Assembly (NCBI GenBank): GCA_902464345.1
Contig: CABQJA010000159.1
Coordinates: 1-5,370 of the forward strand
Direction of reading: 5' to 3'
DNA: 5,370 nucleotides
Source: an uncultured Clostridium sp.
GTDB taxonomy: Bacteria > Bacillota > Clostridia > Lachnospirales > Lachnospiraceae
Shown here: positions 1-5,366 of the stretch, piece by piece
Numbering within the stretch: position 1 is the first letter of the stretch
Layout of the letters: each line of letters begins with the position of its first letter
Made by a program: the position numbers and the translations under genes
Notes under the pieces: model-generated
Seen by the model: only the letters and a program-made list of their open reading frames with translations
The model's database searches: none
Told to the model about the DNA's origin: nothing

Positions 1-468
1 AACCAGACCGGTCAGTCCTGTCCGAACGATAGAGCAGATCTCGAATCCATCTAACAATCCGAGGAATGCTTCTACTTTATTAATATTACCTGTCAGCTCG
101 ATCATCAGCGAATCAACCGCTACATCCACGATCTTAGCCCGGAATACATCTGCCACAGCAATGATCTGCTGCTTCTCTGTCTTATCTGCCTTTACCTTCA
201 CAAGCACCAGCTCGCGGCATACAGACTGACCATCCTTCAGCTCTGTGACATTAATAACATCTTCTAATTTATATAACTGCTTCTCAATCTGATCCAGTGT
301 CCGGTCATCCCCACTCACTACAACTGTCATGCGGGAATATTTCGGATCCTCTGTCACACCAACCGTTAAGCTGTCGATATTATAACCTCTGCGGCTAAAC
401 ATACCGGATACACGGCTCAGCACACCAGATGAGTTCACTACCAAAAGTGACAAAACCCGTTTCTTCAT
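1..468 (-). CDS. ilvN: Acetolactate synthase small (regulatory) subunit, 3' end cut by window edge
   Basis: This is the regulatory subunit of acetohydroxyacid synthase, which binds the catalytic subunit (IlvB) and gives valine feedback in the first shared step of valine, leucine and isoleucine synthesis; it is cytosolic. The first 156 residues are visible. An N-terminal ACT domain (about residues 3-75) carries the family signatures NSSGVLSRVSGMFSRRGYNI and SLTVG, followed by SRMTVVVSGDD and LEKQL-like helix residues. The C-terminal domain (about 80-156) ends in the conserved RTGLTGL. Compared with E. coli IlvH (163 residues), only about 10 residues should be missing. Residues G15, S18 and N30 match IlvH G14, S17 and N29, positions where changes give valine resistance, so feedback control is probably intact (inference). 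The start at 468 is set by an AGGGTGG ribosome site 8 nt upstream; the next ATG upstream (487) is out of frame. No ilvB is visible; it may lie beyond the left edge or elsewhere. Confidence 0.95.
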   Translation of the reverse strand, partial: MKKRVLSLLVVNSSGVLSRVSGMFSRRGYNIDSLTVGVTEDPKYSRMTVVVSGDDRTLDQIEKQLYKLEDVINVTELKDGQSVCRELVLVKVKADKTEKQQIIAVADVFRAKIVDVAVDSLMIELTGNINKVEAFLGLLDGFEICSIVRTGLTGLV

Positions 469-476
469 GCTATGTA

Positions 477-485
477 CCACCCTTC
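477..485 (-). promoter_or_regulatory. Ribosome binding site of ilvN
   Basis: On the minus strand the sequence GAAGGGTGG lies 8 nt before the ATG at 468. It fixes the ilvN start. Confidence 0.75.
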
Positions 486-528
486 ATGATTCTGTCGTCT
501 GCATTCTCCTGCATACGATTCACCTGTC

Positions 529-557
529 ATTGTAACAACTATTAGTTCGGTTGTCAA
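529..557 (-). promoter_or_regulatory. Proximal ilvN promoter (P2), sigma-A type
   Basis: On the minus strand a perfect -35 hexamer TTGACA (552-557) is separated by 17 bp from TACAAT (529-534), five of six matches to TATAAT. Transcription would start near 522, giving an ilvN leader of about 54 nt. This is too short for a T-box or classical attenuator, and I see none. It is the best-scoring promoter in the window. Confidence 0.75.
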
Positions 558-563
558 ACATCC

Positions 564-593
564 ATTATGTCAAATTTCAGATATTTGTGTCAA
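564..593 (-). promoter_or_regulatory. Distal ilvN promoter (P1), sigma-A type
   Basis: On the minus strand a second TTGACA (588-593) lies 18 bp upstream of CATAAT (564-569). It sits about 36 bp upstream of P2 and just past the metH stop codon (618-620). The spacer holds the CodY-box-like sequence described separately, so P1 would be the promoter most directly blocked by such a regulator. Confidence 0.55.
572..586 (-). promoter_or_regulatory. CodY-box-like operator upstream of ilvN
   Basis: On the minus strand AAATATCTGAAATTT matches the published CodY consensus AATTTTCWGAAAATT at 12 of 15 positions. It is the centre of a near-palindrome CAAAT...ATTTG (571-587). It fills the spacer of P1 and lies 15 bp upstream of the P2 -35. 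CodY represses ilv genes in other Bacillota when branched-chain amino acids and GTP are plentiful, so the site fits the gene. The match is by eye in an AT-rich gap, and the presence of CodY in this organism is assumed. Confidence 0.4.
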
Positions 594-617
594 TTTCAGG
601 TACCGTCCATTCATTTC

Positions 618-3053
618 CTATTTCACCAGTTCACCGGCCACCAATACAGCTTCTGCCGCATCCTTGGAATAACCGTCCGCACCGATCTCATCCGCAAAGC
701 TCTGTGTAATAACCGCACCGCCGATCATAATCTTCGCATCGACTTTCTGCGCCTTCGCATATTCCACCACATCTTTCATCCGCATCATGGTTGTTGTCAT
801 CAGTGCTGACAGCGCTATGATCTTTGCATGCTCCTTCACTGCCACATCAATAATAGTCTCCTTCGGAACATCCTTTCCGAGATCCAACACCCGATATCCA
901 TAATTTCGGAGCATCAACGCTACCAGATTCTTACCGATATCATGGATGTCACCTTCCACAGTTGCGATTACGATTGTCGGCATCTCAACACCGGAATTCT
1001 TCTTTTCCAGCTTCGGTTCCAGATACTGGATTGCTGTTTCCATGGTCTCTGCGCTGGAAATCAGCTGTGGCAGGAAATAAATCTTCTTATTAAACAGCTC
1101 GCCCACTTCGTTGATGGCAGGGATCAGATAGGAATCAATGATTTCCTCCGGCTTCTTTCCGGCATTCAGTTCATCCTTTACACGATCCAGAATCTTGTTC
1201 TTATTTCCTTTCAGCACTGCCTCAAATACAGGTGCCGCCACCTTCGCATCCTTCTTCTCCCCATCTGCCTGATTCGCAGTCTGCGAGGTCACTACCACAT
1301 TGGTTGCAAACTGATTCACCCGTTCAATATACCGGACATCTGCCTGTTCTTTATTCAACAGCAAATCCGATGCAAAGGCCGCATTCATCAGCATTGCCTG
1401 AGACGGATTCGCAATTGCCATTGTCAGCCCGTTGGCGATGGCCATCGTCAGGAATGCAGCATTTACATTGATTCGCTCCGGAAGTCCGAATGAAATATTG
1501 GACAATCCGCAGATGGTTGCCAGCTGTAGCTCATTCTTACAGTATGCGATGGTTGCAAGTGTCTCCAGCGCCGCCTTTTTATTCGCTCCGACCGTCGCCA
1601 CCAGACCATCCACGACAATATCTTCTTTGACAAATCCAAGGTCAAATGCCCGTTGTCTTACCGTTCTTATAATCTCATGCTTCTCATCTATACTCTCCGG
1701 CAGTCCCTTGTCAGAAAGTGGAAGCAGAATAAACATTGCTCCGTATTTCTTTGCGATCGGAAGAAGCAGATCCATCTTCGGCTGCTCCATTGATATGGAA
1801 TTGATCAGGGCACGTCCCGGATAATTTCGAAGGGCAGCCTCAATAATATCCACATGGCTGGAATCAATACAAAGCGGAAGATTCACCATAGCACTTACCT
1901 CTTTGATCACCCGGAGCATCATCTCCTTCTCATCAATTCCGTTCATTCCCATGTTGATATCCAGAATCTGTGCCCCCAGCCGCTCCTGTTCCTCTGCCAT
2001 TTCCAGGACCAGATCCAGACTGCCTTCCCGCAGCTCTGCCTGCAGCTTCTTCTTACCGGTCGGATTGATCCGCTCGCCAACTACCATAAACGGACCATCC
2101 AGATCTATCTCCACCAGCTTCCGCTCTGAGGTCAGGATTCTCCGCTTCTGTGTGGAAATCTCCGGAACCTCCATTCCTTTTACTGTCCGTGCCAGTGCCA
2201 TGATATGCTCCGGTGTGGTACCACAGCATCCGCCTACGATTCCGGCTCCGGCCTCTATCAGCTTCTGTCCCGCTTCTGCGAACTCCTCCGGCGTCATTGC
2301 ATATACCGTTTCTCCATCTACGATCTCCGGCATGCCCGCATTTGGCTTGGCAATGATCGGCACATTGGCATATTCCTTCATAGTTGCAATAACCTCACAC
2401 ATCTCCTCCGGTCCGGTGGAACAGTTTGCTCCGATCGCATCTACGCCCAAACTCTGCAATACCGTCACTGCCGTTCCCGGATCGGTACCGAACAGCGTTC
2501 TGCCGTCCTCATTAAAGGTCAACGTCGCCATAATTGGCAGATCACAGGTCTCCTTTGCCGCCAGTACTGCCGCCCGGGTTTCTGCCAGACTCATCATTGT
2601 CTCAATCACCAGGAGATCCACACCGGCTTCTGCCAGATACCGGATCTGCTCCTTATATACATCGATCAGCTCCTCCAGCTCCAGATTTCCCATCGGTGCC
2701 AGCTGCTTTCCTGTCATGGTAATATCTCCGGCTATATAGCCCCGGCATCCCGCCTTGATCACTGCCTGCTTTGAGATTGCGACCAGCTCTTTATTCATAC
2801 TCTCGATCCGATCTTCCAGCCCATACTCCTCAAGCTTGATCCGATTTGCCGTAAAGGTCGGTGCATAAACAATATTCGAACCTGCTTCAATATAGGCAGC
2901 CTGCAGGTCGACCATCACCTGCGGATGCTCTAAGATCCACTGCTCCGGGCAAACTCCCATCGGCATGCCTGCCTTCATCAGATTGGTTCCGGTCGCTCCA
3001 TCCAGAACCAGAATTCTACTTTCAAACAAATTTCGAAACTGTTCCCGTGTCAT
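618..3053 (-). CDS. metH: Cobalamin-dependent methionine synthase, short form without reactivation domain
   Basis: This 811-residue protein transfers a methyl group from 5-methyltetrahydrofolate through cobalamin to homocysteine, making methionine and tetrahydrofolate. Domains in order: a homocysteine/zinc barrel (about 1-292) with zinc ligands C211 in GANCSTGPE and C276/C277 in GGCCGTTPEH; a pterin-binding barrel (about 317-565) with GERINPTGKKK (326-336), DINMGMNG (365-372) and CIDSSH (395-400); a helical B12 cap (about 605-685) with FLPQ (660-663); and a Rossmann B12 domain (about 690-811) with DIHDIG (D702, H704, G707; H704 the lower cobalt ligand), S749 and G778-G779. E. coli MetH has 1227 residues; the missing part is the C-terminal AdoMet-dependent reactivation domain, as in Thermotoga and many clostridia, where a separate protein does that job. 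None is encoded in this window. The start at 3053 follows AAAGGAGA; the stop is TAG. ilvN follows after 149 bp on the same strand with no visible terminator. Confidence 0.93.
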   Translation of the reverse strand: MTREQFRNLFESRILVLDGATGTNLMKAGMPMGVCPEQWILEHPQVMVDLQAAYIEAGSNIVYAPTFTANRIKLEEYGLEDRIESMNKELVAISKQAVIKAGCRGYIAGDITMTGKQLAPMGNLELEELIDVYKEQIRYLAEAGVDLLVIETMMSLAETRAAVLAAKETCDLPIMATLTFNEDGRTLFGTDPGTAVTVLQSLGVDAIGANCSTGPEEMCEVIATMKEYANVPIIAKPNAGMPEIVDGETVYAMTPEEFAEAGQKLIEAGAGIVGGCCGTTPEHIMALARTVKGMEVPEISTQKRRILTSERKLVEIDLDGPFMVVGERINPTGKKKLQAELREGSLDLVLEMAEEQERLGAQILDINMGMNGIDEKEMMLRVIKEVSAMVNLPLCIDSSHVDIIEAALRNYPGRALINSISMEQPKMDLLLPIAKKYGAMFILLPLSDKGLPESIDEKHEIIRTVRQRAFDLGFVKEDIVVDGLVATVGANKKAALETLATIAYCKNELQLATICGLSNISFGLPERINVNAAFLTMAIANGLTMAIANPSQAMLMNAAFASDLLLNKEQADVRYIERVNQFATNVVVTSQTANQADGEKKDAKVAAPVFEAVLKGNKNKILDRVKDELNAGKKPEEIIDSYLIPAINEVGELFNKKIYFLPQLISSAETMETAIQYLEPKLEKKNSGVEMPTIVIATVEGDIHDIGKNLVALMLRNYGYRVLDLGKDVPKETIIDVAVKEHAKIIALSALMTTTMMRMKDVVEYAKAQKVDAKIMIGGAVITQSFADEIGADGYSKDAAEAVLVAGELVK

Positions 3054-3061
3054 AAGTCGTA

Positions 3062-3069
3062 TCTCCTTT
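3062..3069 (-). promoter_or_regulatory. Ribosome binding site of metH
   Basis: Minus-strand AAAGGAGA ends 8 nt before the ATG at 3053, a near-perfect match to the anti-Shine-Dalgarno sequence. Confidence 0.85.
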
Positions 3070-3090
3070 TTGTTCCTTTATCACAAGTGC

Positions 3091-3108
3091 ACTAAGCTGG
3101 GTCTTAGT
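3091..3108. repeat. 18-bp inverted repeat at the metH transcription start
   Basis: ACTAAG-CTGGGT-CTTAGT is a perfect 6-bp inverted repeat with a 6-nt centre. It overlaps the end of the metH -10 element and spans the expected start of transcription, so it could be an operator or a small hairpin at the 5' end of the transcript. The arms are short and AT-rich, and there is no U-tract after it, so it is not a terminator. Confidence 0.4.
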
Positions 3109-3114
3109 ATAGCA
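3106..3114 (-). promoter_or_regulatory. metH promoter, extended -10 element
   Basis: The minus strand reads TGCTATACT, an extended -10 (TGn plus TATACT at 3106-3111). The -35 region at the right distance (TTCCAT) is poor, which extended -10 promoters tolerate. Transcription would begin near 3099, leaving a leader of about 46 nt. That is too short for a SAM (S-box) or cobalamin riboswitch, and none is visible in the 92-bp gap. Confidence 0.55.
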
Positions 3115-3145
3115 TTTATGTATGAAAAATGGAAGAGCCGGTTTC

Positions 3146-4228
3146 TCACAATACGACCACAACCGCATTCCGTCCGGTCGTTCCGATAATGGCATCCCCG
3201 ATTCCAAATGTCAGCGATGCTCCTGACACCGTGATCACCTGAAATGTATTATGATAGATCACCGGTTCAAAACGCCGCCCACTGTAGACATCTCTGCCTT
3301 CCGGCAAAATCCGCACATAAGCTCCCTCACGCAGCATTCTGGACTGGCTGACCGTCCCTCCGAGCAGCTTTATCAGCCTCCGGTTCTGTTCTGCCGTTCC
3401 TGTATAGGGTTCCTCCTCGCTCCAGCACCCGGTCTGTTCCGCAAGCCGCTTCCGCGTCTGGAAATCAGACGGATATCCCGCCCGGTTCAACGCTCCCGCA
3501 ATGGAGGTTCCCACATACCCCCGCAGATCCGGATAATATTCTCCGGTATCCCTACCGTCACACCTGCCCGGTTCATATTGCATCAGAGCCACCAGTCCAT
3601 CCACTCCTTTTATCCGGGCTGCCGACGTATACTCCCATGCCTCATACCTTCCCTCATAGGTACAGTCCCGGTGATACTGTGCGATCCACCGGTAACATCC
3701 CTCCGGCAGTTCAAAATCAAAGAACACCGTCTGCCAGTATTTATTGCCATATAAAACCGGCTGCACACCACATTCCCGCAAAGCTTTCAGATCGTCACAG
3801 ATTCCCTGTCGGAGTATCTCCCGGTTTAGCCGGTATATTTCATCCGGATCCATCACATCGAGCAACACCCGACATGGTGCTTCTCCTTCTCCCCTTTTCC
3901 ACTCCGGCGATTTCAGAAACCCCAACCACTCCTTCCAGAGTCCGCTTCTGCTCTGCCAGTCCGATATCGGATGCTTTATATAAAGTCCCAGTTCTATTCC
4001 CGCCTGTCCGCATTTTAACCGTTGCTCCGGCAATGCCAGACATTGTTTCTCCCATAGCTGTTCCACCATCGGAAGCACTACGATTTTCACACTCTGATCC
4101 GCAAGCAGTTCCCATGGAAGCTCCTGCAAATGTTTCTGCAAACGTTCTTGCAGATGTTCCCGCCGACTTCCCTTCTGCTTCTCACCCGGATACTCACTCC
4201 GATCGTACGGAATTCGAATTCCCAGCAT
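3146..4228 (-). CDS. GH25 lysozyme-like protein with degenerate active site, no signal peptide
   Basis: 360 residues from the chosen start. Residues 1 to about 215 resemble a glycoside hydrolase family 25 (muramidase) barrel: GIRIP at 3-7 at the place of GIDVS, AGIELGLYI (76-84), LLDVMDP (122-128) where GH25 has the DxE motif, PVLYGNKYW (157-165), RWIAQY (180-185) and the end signature YEGRYEAWEYTS followed by GVDGLVALM (208-216). By this alignment the usual catalytic acids are R5, M126 (with D124 kept) and A214, so muramidase activity is unlikely. Residues about 238-292 (GYVGTSIAGALNRAGYPSDF ... YTGTAEQNRRLIKLLGG) and about 299-357 resemble the repeat and SH3-like modules at the C-termini of clostridial wall hydrolases. 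The start at 4228 is preferred because it alone has a Shine-Dalgarno (GGAAGGGG, 7 nt spacing) and begins where GH25 barrels begin. The frame stays open to a GTG at 4321, but that overlaps the divergent promoter. No secretion signal is seen from any start. Function unknown. Confidence 0.75.
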   Translation of the reverse strand: MLGIRIPYDRSEYPGEKQKGSRREHLQERLQKHLQELPWELLADQSVKIVVLPMVEQLWEKQCLALPEQRLKCGQAGIELGLYIKHPISDWQSRSGLWKEWLGFLKSPEWKRGEGEAPCRVLLDVMDPDEIYRLNREILRQGICDDLKALRECGVQPVLYGNKYWQTVFFDFELPEGCYRWIAQYHRDCTYEGRYEAWEYTSAARIKGVDGLVALMQYEPGRCDGRDTGEYYPDLRGYVGTSIAGALNRAGYPSDFQTRKRLAEQTGCWSEEEPYTGTAEQNRRLIKLLGGTVSQSRMLREGAYVRILPEGRDVYSGRRFEPVIYHNTFQVITVSGASLTFGIGDAIIGTTGRNAVVVVL

Positions 4229-4235
4229 ATTGATT

Positions 4236-4243
4236 CCCCTTCC
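4236..4243 (-). promoter_or_regulatory. Ribosome binding site that decides the GH25-like start
   Basis: Minus-strand GGAAGGGG lies 7 nt before the ATG at 4228. The alternative in-frame starts at 4252, 4261, 4306 and 4321 (GTG) have no recognisable ribosome site. Confidence 0.65.
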
Positions 4244-4250
4244 GGCTTTC

Positions 4251-4260
4251 ATTAATAGCA
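4251..4260 (-). promoter_or_regulatory. Possible promoter of the GH25-like gene
   Basis: The minus strand reads TGCTATTAAT just upstream of the ribosome site: a TGn plus a TATTAA(T) element resembling an extended -10. No good -35 is seen. The transcript would have a very short leader (about 15-20 nt). This is a weak call. Confidence 0.3.
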
Positions 4261-4305
4261 TATGCAGTTTTCTGCTAAATGTGCCTGTCTGAATCGTGAT
4301 TTTCA

Positions 4306-4334
4306 TGGAAAAAACTGCCACTGTATGCTATACT
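4306..4334 (+). promoter_or_regulatory. Promoter of the CobL-like gene, extended -10
   Basis: TGGAAA (4306-4311; four of six to TTGACA), a 17-bp spacer and TATACT (4329-4334) preceded by TGC, an extended -10. Transcription would start near 4341, about 30 nt before the start codon. It lies inside the longest possible reading of the divergent GH25-like frame, which supports the shorter start for that gene. Confidence 0.65.
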
Positions 4335-4354
4335 GATTTCAGATATATGAATAT

Positions 4355-4361
4355 AAAGGAG
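4355..4361 (+). promoter_or_regulatory. Ribosome binding site of the CobL-like gene
   Basis: AAAGGAG is 9 nt before the ATG at 4371 and 12 nt before the adjacent ATG at 4374. The in-frame ATG at 4347 lies upstream of it without a ribosome site and almost at the predicted transcript start, so 4371 is preferred. Confidence 0.8.
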
Positions 4362-4370
4362 CGTGAATTT

Positions 4371-5273
4371 ATGATGAATACAGATGTTTATTCAACTGGA
4401 GCCATGCTTCAATGGACCGGCCATTTCGCTGAAATGATGGATATCAGTCCGGAGAAGATCAAGCTCTTAAATGTATGCCAGAAAAAGAAGAATGTTATAC
4501 CTTCGATCGAGTCCCACAAACGGGTTCTGGTCTTTGCTGATTCCAGTCACAAGAGCCTTTTTTACGACATTTGGGAGGCCGGCCTGGGCGATTGTGATGT
4601 ATGGTACGGAACCGGAATCGCCCCATCCAATCATATTCAGACTGCAAGAATCCGCGATCTCATCAATACCGAGATTTCAGAACCGACTGTTATATTTATT
4701 TTAAACGAAAACACAAGGGAATCCTATAAGATCGGTATTAAAAATGAAAACTTCAGCCGCGGTCCGATTCACTATGTCGGAAGCGAGATCCGTGCTGTCA
4801 TCATGAGCCTTCTTCACGTAGATGCTCAGGATGTCATCTGCATCGTAAGCGGAGAAAGTATTGCAATTGAAGCTGCGATCGTTGCCAGCGAGGGTACGAT
4901 CATCGCAGTGGAGCATGATGAGGCCTCACAGGCTGCCATGGAAGAAAATGTGGAGAAATTCGGCGTTCATAATATCGAGATCGTCCCGGATCTGTCTCCG
5001 TCCTCTCTTTCCACTCTGCCGACTCCGCGTCTGGCCTTTATTGTTGCAACTAAGAATCTGGAGCTTCATATCCAAAATCTGCTGGCATTGAATCCAAAGA
5101 TGCAGTTCGTCATTTATACGCTGGAACTGGATATCCTTTCCGGAATCAAGGATATTTTCGAACGAAATAAGATTCATAATATGGAGGTTCTGCAGATCAG
5201 CGTTTCCAAGCTGGACAGCAAGAATGTGTTCGTTACACAGCCTGCCCCATGGCTGATCACCGGAGAAGCATAA
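4371..5273 (+). CDS. CobL-like (partial CbiE + CbiT) protein with lost SAM-binding loops
   Basis: 300 residues. Residues about 50-130 (KRVLVFADSSH, then YDIWEAGLGD, 65-74) follow the C-terminal half of CbiE, the precorrin/cobalt-precorrin C5-methyltransferase. Residues about 131-295 follow CbiT, the C15-methyltransferase/decarboxylase, in the order of the CobL fusion. Kept features are E139/R141 of the (T)K-x-E-x-R motif, the SIAIEAA helix (163-169), acidic E181 in AVEHD, N193, FGVHN (197-201), SP at 209-210, LPTP (216-219) and the end VLQISVSKLDS. Lost features are the motif I DxGxGxG loop, which reads ICIVSGE (156-162), and the GGSGG loop, which reads VATKN (225-229). The conserved lysine before E139 is G137. 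The first half of CbiE, with its GxGPG loop, is absent, leaving an unrecognised 49-residue start. SAM-dependent methylation is therefore doubtful. No signal peptide or membrane segment is seen. The gene has its own promoter and terminator, so it is probably monocistronic. Automatic pipelines would likely call it precorrin-6B methylase; a cobalamin role is unproven. Confidence 0.75.
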   Translation: MMNTDVYSTGAMLQWTGHFAEMMDISPEKIKLLNVCQKKKNVIPSIESHKRVLVFADSSHKSLFYDIWEAGLGDCDVWYGTGIAPSNHIQTARIRDLINTEISEPTVIFILNENTRESYKIGIKNENFSRGPIHYVGSEIRAVIMSLLHVDAQDVICIVSGESIAIEAAIVASEGTIIAVEHDEASQAAMEENVEKFGVHNIEIVPDLSPSSLSTLPTPRLAFIVATKNLELHIQNLLALNPKMQFVIYTLELDILSGIKDIFERNKIHNMEVLQISVSKLDSKNVFVTQPAPWLITGEA

Positions 5274-5317
5274 AAGCTACCGAATCTTCGTTAAAATATC
5301 AGAATTACATATTCAGC

Positions 5318-5366
5318 AAAACAGGCAATTGAGAAATCGTAAATTGATTCTCAATTGCCTGTTTTT
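5318..5366 (+). terminator. Rho-independent terminator after the CobL-like gene
   Basis: A perfect 18-bp stem, AAAACAGGCAATTGAGAA (5318-5335) with its complement at 5348-5365, encloses a 12-nt loop and ends in a run of five T (5362-5366). It begins 44 bp after the stop codon. The A-run on the left arm gives TTTT on the other strand, so it may also stop a gene entering from the right. Confidence 0.9.

Noticed and set aside
469..617. T-box, attenuator or terminator between metH and ilvN
   Set aside because: No T-box core, no long stem and no U-tract; the gap is explained by two promoters and a short leader.
1411..1456. Imperfect tandem repeat in metH encoding TMAIAN twice (residues 536-549)
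   Set aside because: Both copies sit in the conserved segment near the end of the pterin domain, where related sequences look similar; not a separate element.
828..1493. Plus-strand open frame of 221 codons opposite metH
   Set aside because: Its His/Cys/Leu/Gln-rich composition is a complement artefact of the metH coding strand; no family resemblance.
1903..2739. Long plus-strand open frame (278 codons) opposite metH
   Set aside because: It lies wholly antisense to a clear MetH, is rich in Ser/Ile/Arg as expected from the complement of its codons, and shows no recognisable domain or ribosome site.
3054..3145. SAM or cobalamin riboswitch upstream of metH
   Set aside because: The leader is about 46 nt and lacks the conserved core of either class.
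3637..4233. Plus-strand open frame of 198 codons opposite the GH25-like gene
   Set aside because: Pro/Ser-rich complement of the GH25-like frame, which has recognisable domains; no start signal.
4229..4321. N-terminal extension of the GH25-like protein to the GTG at 4321
   Set aside because: No ribosome site at any start in it, overlap with the divergent promoter, and no match to GH25 before the residue at 4228.
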